Source: Bacteroidia bacterium (GTDB lineage: Bacteria; Bacteroidota; Bacteroidia; Chitinophagales; Saprospiraceae). Taken from it: 64,000 nucleotides of DNA. Made by a program: the position numbers and the translations under genes. The stretch covers positions 1 through 64,000 of the forward strand of contig JAUHXV010000011.1 in the NCBI GenBank assembly GCA_030426765.1, read 5' to 3'. Of the stretch, positions 1 through 9,997 are shown one piece after another. Each line of letters begins with the position of its first letter. The first letter of the stretch is position 1. Below the pieces are notes generated by a model. That model had not been told where the DNA came from, did no database searches, and saw only the letters and a list, made by a program, of their open reading frames with translations.

Positions 1-1778
1 TGATTAAACACCCAATCCGGGTAGCCGGGTGCGGACAAAGTGAAATCCATGGCATAGGGAAATTCCCCACCGTCTATTTCGATTTGCATCGCATTAGGTT
101 CGACCTCGCAATTTTTGATACATATATTTTCATCGCCGGAGATCGTGGCTTCCATGAATGGATCACATGGGTCCGAGCAATAGCCGGGGATAGGTACCTC
201 TATAGTATACGAACACCATGGCCAGTTGAGAAGGGTGATTCTGATATTCATAAAATCGGCAGTAGCCGTACCGGGATCTAAAAGGAAAGTCTCTGTCTCT
301 CCAACAACACCTGTCGTCGGGGAAATTCCACCTGAATACGCTTGAATCTCATAAGTAGCTCCATTAGGCACTCCTTCACTTAAAACCGTGAGATCCAGCT
401 CTATCGCATCATCAAAAATATTGTAGGGCGTGCCGTTCTGGTGGCAGCCTACTTCTAGAATGGAATCATCAAATTCTATCCAAAATACACTGACTGAAGC
501 TGTATCCGGAGGACATTCCGGTGGTCCGGGATGCTGAAAAACATATCGGTAAATACCAGGACCCCAGCTGGCAACGTACATCAATTCGCCGGAGACGGGA
601 TCCTCTTGTAAAGGGGGAAACCATTCGCCACCGGGTTCGGGATCACCATTTAAAAAATAAAACAAAGCATACACACCGACGTTGGGACAAACCCATAACT
701 CGCCATGCTCACCCGGGTTGTTATAAGGTGCTGTCAAGGTGACCGGGCCACCTAAATTAGAGTATACGGTACAACCGCCAACTTCTTCGACAGAAATTAT
801 CCAAAACGTAATTTCCTGAGAGACAAAAACCTCCTCACCAAAAATCCCATTGACATCATACAACTCAAATGTATCCGTTCCATTAGTATACACGACATTG
901 TACGAACCATCCCAGGGCAAGTTGAATACAAGCGCGTCTTCAAAGGTTGCACAATCATTACATATCCAGCATCCGATACTCATGCCACCATCAATTTGAT
1001 ACGTTGCGCCTACATGGTTTGTGTACCAGGGTTGAAAAATTCCGGTGCAACTGGTCTCAGTAGCCCAGTCGGGCCACCATTTAATTCGTTCCAGCCATTC
1101 AAAATGGGTAGCCTCACTGGTGGGACCGTTAAAAACCGCCGCTTGGGTAGCTCCGCCCGGGCCACTTTGCTCCTGATAATAACAAGGCTGAAGACCTGGT
1201 GGCACATTGGAGTTAAAATTTGTACCATCGGCCACCCAGGCATCCCGCGTACTTGAACCCCAAATCAGGCGTCCATCATATGTGGCACGATTCGCTCCGC
1301 CACCCTGATTGTCCCAGGTACCTCCCTGCATGAAAATAATCTGGTCACCTCCTCCATCGAGATTGAAATCTCCCCCAGGAATATTGATGTTGGTAAACGA
1401 CCAGCCGTTGTCCGGGCTGATGGTGCGATAGGTCCATGCACCGGCAATTAACTGACTCTGCACGGTGATAACGGTTCCGGCAGGAATAGTGCCTCCGGTG
1501 CGCACCATGGCAAGGGTGCCTTCAGAGTCTCCGAAAAAATCAGCATTCGAATGTTCCCAACCATTATCCGTTATGTCAATCTGAGTCCCGTTTTCAATAT
1601 CCTGAAAACACATAAAACTGAACTGGTCGGCATCAGGTGTTAATCCGCAAGGTCCCATATTCGAAATCATGGACAACACTATAATATCACCCGGATACAA
1701 GGTAGTCTGACTGGTACCGGGAACGGACAGTATGGCAACAAAAAAATATGCTATGTACGTGGGTAAAAATCTTCTCAT
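1..1778 (-). CDS. Secreted multi-domain surface protein, 3' end missing
   Basis: The reverse strand is open from an ATG at 1778 to the window edge, 592 codons without a stop, so only the N-terminal part is present. It begins with a clear signal peptide (MRRFLPTYIAYFFVAIL, cleavage near GTSQ). The next ~150 residues contain the pattern GDQ/DQFSF...ITDNGW...EGT...G..I..GTVI, which I associate with lamin-tail-like or adhesin N-terminal domains of Bacteroidota gliding and T9SS proteins. After that come Cys-, Trp- and Pro-rich stretches typical of repeated Ig/PKD-like extracellular domains. A C-terminal T9SS sorting domain is expected but lies outside the window. The role is probably cell-surface or extracellular; no enzymatic motif is seen. 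The reading frame is certain, the function is inferred. Confidence 0.8.
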   Translation of the reverse strand, partial: MRRFLPTYIAYFFVAILSVPGTSQTTLYPGDIIVLSMISNMGPCGLTPDADQFSFMCFQDIENGTQIDITDNGWEHSNADFFGDSEGTLAMVRTGGTIPAGTVITVQSQLIAGAWTYRTISPDNGWSFTNINIPGGDFNLDGGGDQIIFMQGGTWDNQGGGANRATYDGRLIWGSSTRDAWVADGTNFNSNVPPGLQPCYYQEQSGPGGATQAAVFNGPTSEATHFEWLERIKWWPDWATETSCTGIFQPWYTNHVGATYQIDGGMSIGCWICNDCATFEDALVFNLPWDGSYNVVYTNGTDTFELYDVNGIFGEEVFVSQEITFWIISVEEVGGCTVYSNLGGPVTLTAPYNNPGEHGELWVCPNVGVYALFYFLNGDPEPGGEWFPPLQEDPVSGELMYVASWGPGIYRYVFQHPGPPECPPDTASVSVFWIEFDDSILEVGCHQNGTPYNIFDDAIELDLTVLSEGVPNGATYEIQAYSGGISPTTGVVGETETFLLDPGTATADFMNIRITLLNWPWCSYTIEVPIPGYCSDPCDPFMEATISGDENICIKNCEVEPNAMQIEIDGGEFPYAMDFTLSAPGYPDWVFN

Positions 1779-2270
1779 TTATTCTGGATGTGATTTGAAT
1801 TCGGGGTTAGCCTGAATGTAATAAAAATTTCTGTCCTGTCAAGTTGATCATCCACCCTATTTTTCCGAAACGGTCTAAAACAGCGATGACTATCCACTTC
1901 ATTTTGACGAAACCAGAATGATAAATGGTTGGGTCAAAACACAAAATTTACATTTGATTTTATTCTGTCATTCAATTGTTAAGCTGTTCAGTTCAGTAAA
2001 AAGCTGGTTATCAGCACTATTTTATCCCTAAGACTCAATATCGAACGAGAATGCTGCCCGCGATTCATTTCAAATACGTATCATATAAAAAATATTCACT
2101 TTGCCCGTTCAAAAAGCTGTTTTTGTTTTGATTATACATTAAGTATTATTTTAAAATAAAACTAAAGAACGATGACCGAAAAACAACTACAGGGATGAAC
2201 GTGATGCAGCCACGGAAAAAACCAACAGCGGAGTTCGCTTAGATTTGACAAGCAGAACCAAACCAACACA
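1779..2270. other. Intergenic gap between divergent genes
   Basis: This 492-bp AT-rich spacer separates the divergent secreted protein and UMF1 transporter genes, so both promoters should lie here. I saw no convincing hairpin, repeat, RNA gene or additional ORF. Confidence 0.5.
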
Positions 2271-3596
2271 ATGATTAAATCATTCGGGAAACGAAAGATG
2301 CACCGCGCCTGGAGTATGTATGACTGGGCCAATTCGGTTTACAATCTGGTGATCACTTCTACTATTTTTCCGATGTATTATATCGCTGTCACCAGTGATC
2401 AAAATGATGGGACCATAGATTATATTTCTTTGTTTGGCTTCAAATTTGTCAACACCTCCGCCTTAAATTATGCCCTGGCCCTAGCGTATCTGCTGGTAGC
2501 TTTTCTGTCACCGATTTTATCTTCCATTGCAGATTATCGAGGCACGAAAAAGCGATTCATGAAGGTCTTTACCTACCTCGGTGGCGGGGCTTGTTGTGGT
2601 ATGTTTTTCTTTGATGGTGCGCATATCACTCTCGGATTACTGTTTGCCATGATCGCAGCGTTGGGCTACAGCGGAAGTCAGGTGTTTTATAATGCCTACC
2701 TGCCGGAGATAGCGGAAGAAAAAGAACATGATCGACTAAGTGCCAAAGGCTTTGCATTCGGATATGTGGGCAGCGTAATTCTACAGCTTATCTGCCTGGC
2801 TATTGTCAGCATTTCATTTGATGATCCCACATTTGGTGCAAGGCTTTCCTTTTTATTAGTGGGGGTATGGTGGATCGGCTTTGCCCAAATTCCATTTCGT
2901 GTTTTACCCAAAGGGACGCCCATCGGGAAAGATCCTAAGCACAGTATCCTGTACAATGGATTTTTCGAACTGAAGAAGGTATACGGAGAATTAAAATCAC
3001 TGTCAGCTTTGCGTATCTATTTGCTGGCTTTCTTCTTCTATAGTATGGGCGTGATGACCGTGATGCTGGTAGCGGCCGAGTTTGCTGTGAAAGAAATCAA
3101 AATGGAAGTTGACGGGCAATGGGTCAACCTGGGTGAAACGCAATTGATCACGAGCATTCTGCTCATTCAACTGGTCGCCATTGCGGGAGCTATATTGATG
3201 GCGCGCCTCTCCGATAAAATTGGAAACATTTCTGTCCTGATGATCACAGTGGGTATCTGGATTGGCATCTGTGTGTTTGGCTATTATACATACACGGCCA
3301 ATCAGTTTTATGTTCTGGCCGCGTGCGTCGGACTGGTGATGGGAGGAATCCAATCGATGAGTCGGTCAACGTATTCCAAAATGATGCCTGTCACCAAGGA
3401 TACAGCTTCCTTTTTTAGTTTTTATAATGTTGCTGAAAAACTGGCTATGGCCCTGGGGTTGTTTTTCTTCGGACTGATAGAGGATGTCACGGGTAGCATG
3501 CGCAACTCCGTGTTCACCCTGGGAATATTTTTCCTGATTGGACTAGTCTTTCTGTTTGTCACGCGTAGAAAGGTAACTGCTCAAGCCCGGGCATAA
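2271..3596 (+). CDS. MFS transporter, UMF1 (Atg22-like) family
   Basis: This 441-residue inner-membrane protein has about 11-12 hydrophobic segments. The N-terminal signature (HRAWSMYDWANSVYN) is the W-x-x-YDWANS motif of UMF1-type major facilitators, bacterial relatives of the yeast vacuolar effluxer Atg22. The charged loop RGTKKRFM after TM2 and RLSDKIGN near residue 300 match MFS A-loop motifs. The length is normal for the family. The substrate is not known for bacterial members; amino-acid or small-metabolite efflux is only an extrapolation. The gene ends 61 bp before the preferred ATG of the LpxL-type acyltransferase on the same strand, so the two may be cotranscribed. Confidence 0.88.
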   Translation: MIKSFGKRKMHRAWSMYDWANSVYNLVITSTIFPMYYIAVTSDQNDGTIDYISLFGFKFVNTSALNYALALAYLLVAFLSPILSSIADYRGTKKRFMKVFTYLGGGACCGMFFFDGAHITLGLLFAMIAALGYSGSQVFYNAYLPEIAEEKEHDRLSAKGFAFGYVGSVILQLICLAIVSISFDDPTFGARLSFLLVGVWWIGFAQIPFRVLPKGTPIGKDPKHSILYNGFFELKKVYGELKSLSALRIYLLAFFFYSMGVMTVMLVAAEFAVKEIKMEVDGQWVNLGETQLITSILLIQLVAIAGAILMARLSDKIGNISVLMITVGIWIGICVFGYYTYTANQFYVLAACVGLVMGGIQSMSRSTYSKMMPVTKDTASFFSFYNVAEKLAMALGLFFFGLIEDVTGSMRNSVFTLGIFFLIGLVFLFVTRRKVTAQARA

Positions 3597-3657
3597 GGTC
3601 TTCGTGCTCTCCATTCAGGCAATTGCGTTTATATTTGCCGCAAATGGACAAGCGCTG

Positions 3658-4569
3658 ATGATAATTTTGAATGCTATTCTGTATTACCTGGTGATCATCC
3701 CCATCTCTCTGCTACCATTTCCTGCCCTCTATATATTGTCCGATCTTTTATACCTGATCTTGTACCGCTGCTCAGGCTACCGCACGAAGGTAGTGCGTCA
3801 GAATCTGCAGATGGTTTTTCCAAAAAAAACGAATGCTGAGATTACATCGATAGAGAAGCAGTTTTATCGCCATCTGTGTGATGTCATTGTTGAGGCGCTT
3901 AAATCGTTTACGATCTCCAGCAAACAGATCGTGAAGCGGATGAAAGTGATCAATCCTGAGCTGATGAATACGTATTTCGACGAAGGACGAAGTGTGTTGC
4001 TGGCCGGAGGGCACTACAATAACTGGGAATGGACAGCCACCGGGTTGCAGCAACAAATAAAACATCGAGCCGTAGCCATCTATACACCACTCTCCAATGC
4101 GTTTTTTGATCAGAAAATGCATTCCACCCGAGGCAAGTTCGGATTGAAGATGATCAGTGTCAAACGCATCAGGCAATTCTATTTGGATCATCCGGACCAA
4201 CTGACTTCCACGATATTTGGCATTGATCAGTCGCCTCGCAATCCGGCTCGAAGCTATTGGACCACTTTTCTGAATCAGGATACAGGTGTACAGTTCGGGC
4301 TTGAAAAATTCGCTGTGGAACTCAACAGCCCTGTCTTGTTCGGCTCCATATCAAAAGTAAAAAGAGGGTATTATACACTTCATTTTCAGTTGATCACGGA
4401 CAAACCAAAGGAAGAACCGTACGGGAGGATCATTGAGACAGCAACTTCACTCCTCGAACAACAAATTCTGGATAAACCTCAGTACTGGCTCTGGACACAT
4501 CGCCGGTGGAAACACAAGCGTCCTGTCGGTAATACAAATCAACCGGAGGATCCCCAAAAAGAACGCTAA
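3658..4569 (+). CDS. Lipid A biosynthesis lauroyl/myristoyl acyltransferase (LpxL/HtrB family)
   Basis: The 303-residue protein transfers a secondary acyl chain to lipid A at the inner face of the cytoplasmic membrane. An N-terminal hydrophobic anchor is followed by YRTKVVRQNLQMVFP, and the H-x4-E catalytic motif is visible as HYNNWE. A second conserved block FGIDQSPRN matches the substrate-binding region of the family. A GTG 54 bp upstream (3604) is in frame, but family members start with the hydrophobic segment right after the ATG at 3658 (MIILNAILYYLVIIP), so I use that start. An LpxD-type acyltransferase is also present at 56.8 kb. Bacteroidota usually encode several LpxL paralogues; which chain this one adds cannot be told. 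Confidence 0.9.
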   Translation: MIILNAILYYLVIIPISLLPFPALYILSDLLYLILYRCSGYRTKVVRQNLQMVFPKKTNAEITSIEKQFYRHLCDVIVEALKSFTISSKQIVKRMKVINPELMNTYFDEGRSVLLAGGHYNNWEWTATGLQQQIKHRAVAIYTPLSNAFFDQKMHSTRGKFGLKMISVKRIRQFYLDHPDQLTSTIFGIDQSPRNPARSYWTTFLNQDTGVQFGLEKFAVELNSPVLFGSISKVKRGYYTLHFQLITDKPKEEPYGRIIETATSLLEQQILDKPQYWLWTHRRWKHKRPVGNTNQPEDPQKER

Positions 4570-4786
4570 TGAAGATTTACGCTACCGCTTCACGCTTTGT
4601 CGGAGTGTCGCCCGGAAAGTTGGCTGTAGTTGATATATACTTTTTCGGCAACGTATATATGTTTAATATTCAGTGCATGATGGCAAAACTGTAGGGTATC
4701 ACTGCACCTTTTTTCTACGAATCAAATCGATTTAAAACGGGGTCATTTGATAGTATTCACATTTGGAATCCATTCACAAAAATCAC

Positions 4787-4816
4787 TTTGGCCTGCCGTT
4801 TTTTACTCTATCTTTG
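4787..4816 (+). promoter_or_regulatory. Candidate Bacteroidota promoter with long leader
   Basis: TTTG at 4787-4790 is separated by 18 bp from TATCTTTG at 4809-4816, close to the -33 TTTG / -7 TAnnTTTG pattern of the Bacteroidota primary sigma factor. Transcription would start near 4823, leaving a leader of ~170 nt before the exported-protein ATG at 4992. The leader includes a GC-rich stretch (4890-4930) but I recognise no known riboswitch or ncRNA in it. The rest of the gap 4570-4786 holds nothing I can name. Confidence 0.5.
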
Positions 4817-4991
4817 TATCCCTCGCACGGATTTGAACTTTAAAGCGTGTGAAGGATGTTCTTTATACAGTCCCATGTGAAGGAGTTATTATGCTATCCG
4901 GTTTCGGATGGGTACACTCCCTCCCTCCCGGCATGGAAGTTTAATAAACCTTGAATTAAACCAATCATTACCTAATAAATCAAACGCAAAC

Positions 4992-5456
4992 ATGAAATAT
5001 CTATTCATTTTAGCTCTTACCGCTTTGTATCTTACCGCAGATGGTCAGATTTATATCAATCTGGAAATCGTCAATGGCAAGGAACATTTTGAAGGAGAAG
5101 CCAAAGCACCCGGGAAAGAAGTTGGTGATCTCCATGCGCTTACCTTAACATGGCTTGAAGAGATGTATCCGGGAAATAGCGAACTGAAACAAAACACCAA
5201 AACCAGAATAATCGCGACCTACCCTGCGACATATACCATCAAAGGCAACAGCGCTACTTATCATCACCAAATGAGTATCGATCTGGATAAGGGCGTAGCC
5301 TTTATGACCATCACTGACCCGGATATAAAACTCGTGCATGCCAATGGGGATTGGAAAAAACATCTCTCTGAGTTAAGAGTTAAATTTGAAGAAAACTGCA
5401 ACGAACAGTTGTGGTCGTATTCGAAATACATTAAAGAGCAACAGGTAAAGGAATGA
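4992..5456 (+). CDS. Small exported protein of unknown function
   Basis: This 154-residue protein has a short signal peptide (MKYLFILALTALYLTADGQ), so it is probably periplasmic or surface-exposed. The frame is open 84 bp further upstream, but the leader would then precede the signal peptide, so the ATG at 4992 is chosen. The mature part is a compact alpha/beta-looking domain with a YPATYTIKGNSATYHHQM stretch and a cysteine near the C-terminus. It resembles small DUF4468-like immunity or lipid-binding folds only vaguely; I do not assign a family. It lies 70 bp upstream of tatA on the same strand. Confidence 0.75.
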   Translation: MKYLFILALTALYLTADGQIYINLEIVNGKEHFEGEAKAPGKEVGDLHALTLTWLEEMYPGNSELKQNTKTRIIATYPATYTIKGNSATYHHQMSIDLDKGVAFMTITDPDIKLVHANGDWKKHLSELRVKFEENCNEQLWSYSKYIKEQQVKE

Positions 5457-5525
5457 TCCGATCGAGCGCTTAACACGTGCTGGATCATGGACCGACCTGA
5501 TTTAATTTTATAAAGCATCTATACA

Positions 5526-5753
5526 ATGACAACATTTTTATTTCTTAGTCTTCCGGGGGGTATGGAATGGGTGATTATCCTGTTCGTCGTGCTGTTGCTG
5601 TTTGGCGGGAAAAAGATACCTGAACTGATGCGAGGGCTGGGAAAAGGTATTCGTGAGTTTAACAATGCCAAATCCAGTATCGAATCAGAGATCAAAGAAG
5701 GTATGCGCGAGTCTGAGCGAAAGGCGATTGAGGAGAAAAAGGAAGCACAATAA
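5526..5753 (+). CDS. tatA: Sec-independent translocase subunit TatA/TatE
   Basis: The 75-residue protein has the TatA layout: a short N-terminus, one transmembrane helix ([20 protein letters not shown]), the FGxKKIPEL hinge, and an amphipathic, highly charged tail rich in Glu and Lys. TatA oligomers form the pore through which folded proteins carrying twin-arginine signals cross the inner membrane. No tatC is nearby. A likely Tat substrate, the aminotransferase at 57769, occurs in the same window. Neighbours on the same strand are a small exported protein and an OmpH-like chaperone, so the group is envelope related. Confidence 0.93.
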   Translation: MTTFLFLSLPGGMEWVIILFVVLLLFGGKKIPELMRGLGKGIREFNNAKSSIESEIKEGMRESERKAIEEKKEAQ

Positions 5754-5924
5754 TCCCTGCCTTCGTCTTTGCCCTGCATGCCGGGACAACACGTCCAGCG
5801 ATTGGCGTGCAAGCATCGTATCTCTTTCATTGCCCGCCTCGGGTGCCATGCAGACGCGTCTGCTTTTTAATTGCATTTAATAACCCAACCGGTTTTTTAC
5901 TTCACTTATTCTTTTTGCATTTCT

Positions 5925-6443
5925 ATGAAGTCCAGCCATTTAATTCTCGTTTTCATTTTCCTCACAGGCGTCCTCAGTACTGCTGAAGCACAAAAATTCG
6001 GATACATCAATACCACAGAGTTGATTGAAACGCACCCTCAGGTGGCCGTGGCTAACAAAACCCTGGAGATGTACAGTGACAGCCTGGTCCTTCCTTTTGA
6101 AGAAAAGGCGATGGCTTTTCAAAAGAAATATGAATTTTTTAGAGAGGAAGTCAATGCCGGTACCTTGTCAAGAGTAAGTCAGGACAGTCGTGCTCTGGCG
6201 CTCCAGGAAGAACAGCAGGCGCTCCAGGAAGAAGATCAAAAGATCCAGGGGGCAATTGCGTTGAAACGCGATTTACTGCTCAGACCTATTCTGGCTGAAA
6301 TTGATAGTGTGATCCAGGTGACCGGAAAAGAAGGAAACTACCACATGATCTTTGACGCCAGTGTGTCTGGAACATTACTCTACGCGGTAGAAGGCGATGA
6401 CCTGACAGCTACAATCAAAGAGAAGATCCAAAGCAAATCCTAA
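5925..6443 (+). CDS. OmpH/Skp-family periplasmic chaperone
   Basis: The 172-residue protein begins at the ATG at 5925 with a signal peptide ending in AEAQ; the in-frame start at 5871 would add 18 residues before it. The mature N-terminus KFGYINTTELIETHPQVA is the conserved OmpH strand, and residues ~45-120 form a long Glu/Gln/Lys-rich coiled coil (EEQQALQEEDQKIQGA). The C-terminal IFDASVSGTLLYA returns to the beta core. Skp-type trimers hold unfolded outer-membrane proteins in the periplasm. Bacteroidota usually have several copies, often near bamA, which is not present here. Confidence 0.9.
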   Translation: MKSSHLILVFIFLTGVLSTAEAQKFGYINTTELIETHPQVAVANKTLEMYSDSLVLPFEEKAMAFQKKYEFFREEVNAGTLSRVSQDSRALALQEEQQALQEEDQKIQGAIALKRDLLLRPILAEIDSVIQVTGKEGNYHMIFDASVSGTLLYAVEGDDLTATIKEKIQSKS

Positions 6444-6476
6444 AGGATATTATCTTTCCGAATTGCCGATTTTGAT

Positions 6477-9400
6477 TTATTGCAATTCGCCATCTCCGGA
6501 GCCCTTCCAGGCGATGAGTTGCACCGGGCCATTATTATTGGTCACGAGAAATTGTTTTCTGCTCCCTGTGGCAGGCTTTATCCCGACAATATCCTTAACG
6601 TCGCCATTTAGATTCAGACCGCTTTCTGTAAAATGCGCGGGAACAAAGCGTCCGTCTCCCATCCCTTTCAGAAATAATCCTTTTCCGGCATCCGCACGAC
6701 CTGTTTCTACTTCAGAGACATACAAATTTCCGCCGATCAGCAGATCAACTTTTGAATCGCCATCAAAGTCTTCAGCGATAATGGCATTGACCGGCGATAT
6801 CTGTGCTTCATTGGGTAACGGCATAATTTCTGTTCTGCCGCCGCCCAGGTTTATGACGACAGAAGAATGCAGATTGACCGCTTCATAATGGAGTGCGTCT
6901 TTTAGTTTACTGCCATACACCTCGGCAATTGAAGCTTTTCCATAGTCTTCATACGTGTGAAATTTATCGGAAATCCCGGGACATTGTTCGGAGGAGCATT
7001 GTTTGCCGCGTACCGGGTAGAGCACATCCCCTTCCAGGTAATACCCAAGAGCAATGTCGAAAGAGTTATTGCCATCAAAATCGGCCGCATAGACGTGAAA
7101 TGGTTTTTCCTTGCTGGCCTTGTATTTATAATTCGTACCCAGATTTCCGGCGATATAATCCATATCCCCATCCTGATCGATATCGGCCTGTGCGATTCGG
7201 TTCCACCACCCTGTGGTATTCGTTAATCCATATTCCTCGGTTGCATTGTGAAAGACACCGCCGGTCTGTGAAAAAACAGTCAGGGGCATCCACTCGCCTG
7301 TGATCAATAAATCAGGTGTCCCATCTCCGTTAAAATCCGTCCATACCGCATCCGTGACCATCCCCAGATCCTTTAGCTCTGGCGCTTTAGAAGCAGTGAC
7401 ATCTCTGAAGAAACCTCGTGTATTTTCCAGCAGCATACTGCTCACCGGCGAAGGATACTGACCCGGTTCCATCCTGCCTCCAACAAAAAGATCCATGTCG
7501 CCATCCTGGTCAAAATCAAAGGGTTTAACGCAACTTCCTGAGATCACATCTTCCGGAATCGCGTTTTTCACTTTTTGTAACTGTCCATTGCCTGTATTGA
7601 TATACAATCGATTGCCATAGAGACTGCTGCCCGGTTTAACTTCATTGCTTCCACTCACGACAAACAGGTCAAGTCTTCCGTCGTTGTTGGCATCAAAGAA
7701 TGCTGAACCCATATCCTCGCAATGTATATCCTGCATAAAAGAAGGATTGTCCATTAAGGCAAACCCACCCTCTTTATTTTGGAGATAAATGGCTCCGGGC
7801 TGTCCTTTTGCACCACCTACAAAAAAGTCTTCGAGTCCATCATTGTTGACATCCCCTGTACTGATAAACGGACCGAACTGCGACATTTTATGGGGTAGCA
7901 ATACCTGGATCAGGTAATCATCAAAAATGTCTTCCTGATGTGTGATTTCAACTCCCAATTGTTCGGTGATGTCTTCAAACAACGCCTCTTTTATTTCCTG
8001 GCGCGCTACAGGATTTCCTGCGTCGGCATAATCAACGGACAGAATCTGATTGGCTTTTACGCCAGATAAGGTCTGCTGCCGACCATCCAACCATTCGATG
8101 CGGACTTCATCAACCGATGATACGCGTCCGACGCCAAAATGCATGAGGGTTTCAACAGAGGACTGATAGCCTCTTGCATAGGTCAGCTCCTGATACTGCA
8201 TACCCTCCGTTGTCGTTAACGTCACCTTTGTCCCTAATGGACAGATGGTGTTGGGGTGTACAAACTTAATGCGGAGATAGTGATTGCCGCCTTCTTCTCT
8301 ATCCAGATTTCGGTAGACTGAAGCGGGGTCATTAGAATTACTCACGACAAGATCGAGATCACCGTCATTGTCCAGATCCGCATACGCTGCGCCGCTTGAA
8401 AACCCGAGAAAATTCAAACCGGATTCAGGTCCTTTTTCCGAAAATGTCAAATCCCGGTTGTTCATAAAAAAGTTGTTCTCCACCTTATTGCTGGGTGCTT
8501 TTTCCACAAACTCAGAAAGGATACTTTGTTTAGACTGACCAGTCTTATCCAGGTTTTCCAGCGATTTTAAATACCTGTTCATATTGTCTTTGTCGAGATA
8601 TTCGCGCAGGTAGCCATTAGTGACAAAAAAGTCCTTATAGCCATCATTATCAAAATCGGCGAGTAGGGAAGCCCAACTCCAATTCGTCCGATGGACATTC
8701 GCCATTTGTCCGATCTCACTGAAGTGGCCATCACCGGTATTGAGGTGCAACATATTCCGCATATACTGATAGTGATATCCGGCATCCACAAATCGCCAGA
8801 ATCGCTCGATATTCATACTGGCCATCTTTGTCTTTTCGTCAAAATTGTTGGTTGCCAACATCTCGACGACAGCGAGATCTAAAAGTCCGTCATTATTGAT
8901 GTCCGCGGCATCGACACCCATACTGGAGTGTGACATGTGTTTCATCTTCGTATCGGACACTTCTGAAAAGGTGCCGTCGCCATTATTCAGATAATAGCGG
9001 TCAGGTTCTGTATGATCGACGGCAACAAAAAGATCTGTCCATCCATCGTGATTCAGATCCGAGGCAATTGCGCCAAGTGTCCAGCAGTAACTGAGGATAC
9101 CCGCTTCGCGCGTGACATTTGTAAACGTCCCATCGCCATTGTTGTGGTAGAGGTTACTGGTCCACTCCATGGTCGGATTGTTCCAGTGGTTAAGTATCTC
9201 CGCATAAGAAGCAAATCGATCAAGGGGATGGTTCCCTACAAATAAATCGACATGTCCGTCCTTGTCATAATCGAAAAAAACAGGAGATATACTGTATCCT
9301 CTGTCACCAATCCCATACCTATCAGCCTGCTCAGTAAAGGTCAGGTCTCCATTGTTGACAAACAACAGGTTTCGTCGTTTTGCCGGATCTTCATAGTATG

Positions 9401-9836
9401 CGCGGCAGATGTAAATATCCAGCAAACCGTCGCGGTTGATGTCGACCATCGTGACACCGGTGCTCCATTCTCTGATGCTGCTGATTCCGGAAGATTGTGA
9501 GATATCTTCGAATTTGAAATCCCCTTTATTCAGGTAGAGTTTATTTTCTCCCAGGTTGCTGGTGAAACAAATATCTGCCAGGCCGTCATTGTTGATATCC
9601 CCAATAGCAACCCCTCCTCCGTTATACACATTGATATATTCAATCGGACTTTTTAGCACATTGATATCAAGCTCGTTATTAAAATCTATCCCTGTCACCG
9701 TGGCTGGAAGGGCCTCAAAATGTGGAACCTGGGATTCAGCAGATGAATGCGTCGTCTCCGTATCCTTTGGTACGGGCTGGGAGCAACTGAAGAGACAAGA
9801 CAAAAAGAAAAGAATAAGAGGAATTAGATTTTTCAT
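6477..9836 (-). CDS. FG-GAP/VCBS repeat lipoprotein with ASPIC/UnbV domain (CRTAC1-like)
   Basis: The 1119-residue protein starts with a lipoprotein signal (FFLSCLFSCSQPV; lipidated Cys near 19). More than a dozen FG-GAP/VCBS repeats follow, each with a Ca-binding DxNxDGxxD core (DINNDGLADICF, DINRDGLLDIYI, DYDKDGHVDLFV), giving one or two beta-propellers. At about residues 520-605 lies an ASPIC/UnbV domain (HYLRIKFVHPNTICPLG...RGYQSS...HFGVG..EV.IEWLDG), followed by a second propeller half. Proteins of this design are common in Bacteroidota and often sit with SusC/SusD uptake systems, but no SusCD pair is nearby. It is probably an outer-membrane-anchored, Ca-stabilised surface protein; the ligand is unknown. 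Confidence 0.92.
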   Translation of the reverse strand: MKNLIPLILFFLSCLFSCSQPVPKDTETTHSSAESQVPHFEALPATVTGIDFNNELDINVLKSPIEYINVYNGGGVAIGDINNDGLADICFTSNLGENKLYLNKGDFKFEDISQSSGISSIREWSTGVTMVDINRDGLLDIYICRAYYEDPAKRRNLLFVNNGDLTFTEQADRYGIGDRGYSISPVFFDYDKDGHVDLFVGNHPLDRFASYAEILNHWNNPTMEWTSNLYHNNGDGTFTNVTREAGILSYCWTLGAIASDLNHDGWTDLFVAVDHTEPDRYYLNNGDGTFSEVSDTKMKHMSHSSMGVDAADINNDGLLDLAVVEMLATNNFDEKTKMASMNIERFWRFVDAGYHYQYMRNMLHLNTGDGHFSEIGQMANVHRTNWSWASLLADFDNDGYKDFFVTNGYLREYLDKDNMNRYLKSLENLDKTGQSKQSILSEFVEKAPSNKVENNFFMNNRDLTFSEKGPESGLNFLGFSSGAAYADLDNDGDLDLVVSNSNDPASVYRNLDREEGGNHYLRIKFVHPNTICPLGTKVTLTTTEGMQYQELTYARGYQSSVETLMHFGVGRVSSVDEVRIEWLDGRQQTLSGVKANQILSVDYADAGNPVARQEIKEALFEDITEQLGVEITHQEDIFDDYLIQVLLPHKMSQFGPFISTGDVNNDGLEDFFVGGAKGQPGAIYLQNKEGGFALMDNPSFMQDIHCEDMGSAFFDANNDGRLDLFVVSGSNEVKPGSSLYGNRLYINTGNGQLQKVKNAIPEDVISGSCVKPFDFDQDGDMDLFVGGRMEPGQYPSPVSSMLLENTRGFFRDVTASKAPELKDLGMVTDAVWTDFNGDGTPDLLITGEWMPLTVFSQTGGVFHNATEEYGLTNTTGWWNRIAQADIDQDGDMDYIAGNLGTNYKYKASKEKPFHVYAADFDGNNSFDIALGYYLEGDVLYPVRGKQCSSEQCPGISDKFHTYEDYGKASIAEVYGSKLKDALHYEAVNLHSSVVINLGGGRTEIMPLPNEAQISPVNAIIAEDFDGDSKVDLLIGGNLYVSEVETGRADAGKGLFLKGMGDGRFVPAHFTESGLNLNGDVKDIVGIKPATGSRKQFLVTNNNGPVQLIAWKGSGDGELQ

Positions 9837-9997
9837 TGCGCAATTTTTGAATTAGCTGATATGCATGTAGAATGTGCAAAGTTCTTAAGCGTATCAGTAC
9901 GAAAACACAGTTTGGTGTCTAAAAAATATAAAAAAAGTATTGTCTGAACGAAAACAGTCAATTAAAAAAGTGAATACCCCCAATAGGTTGCTTTTAT

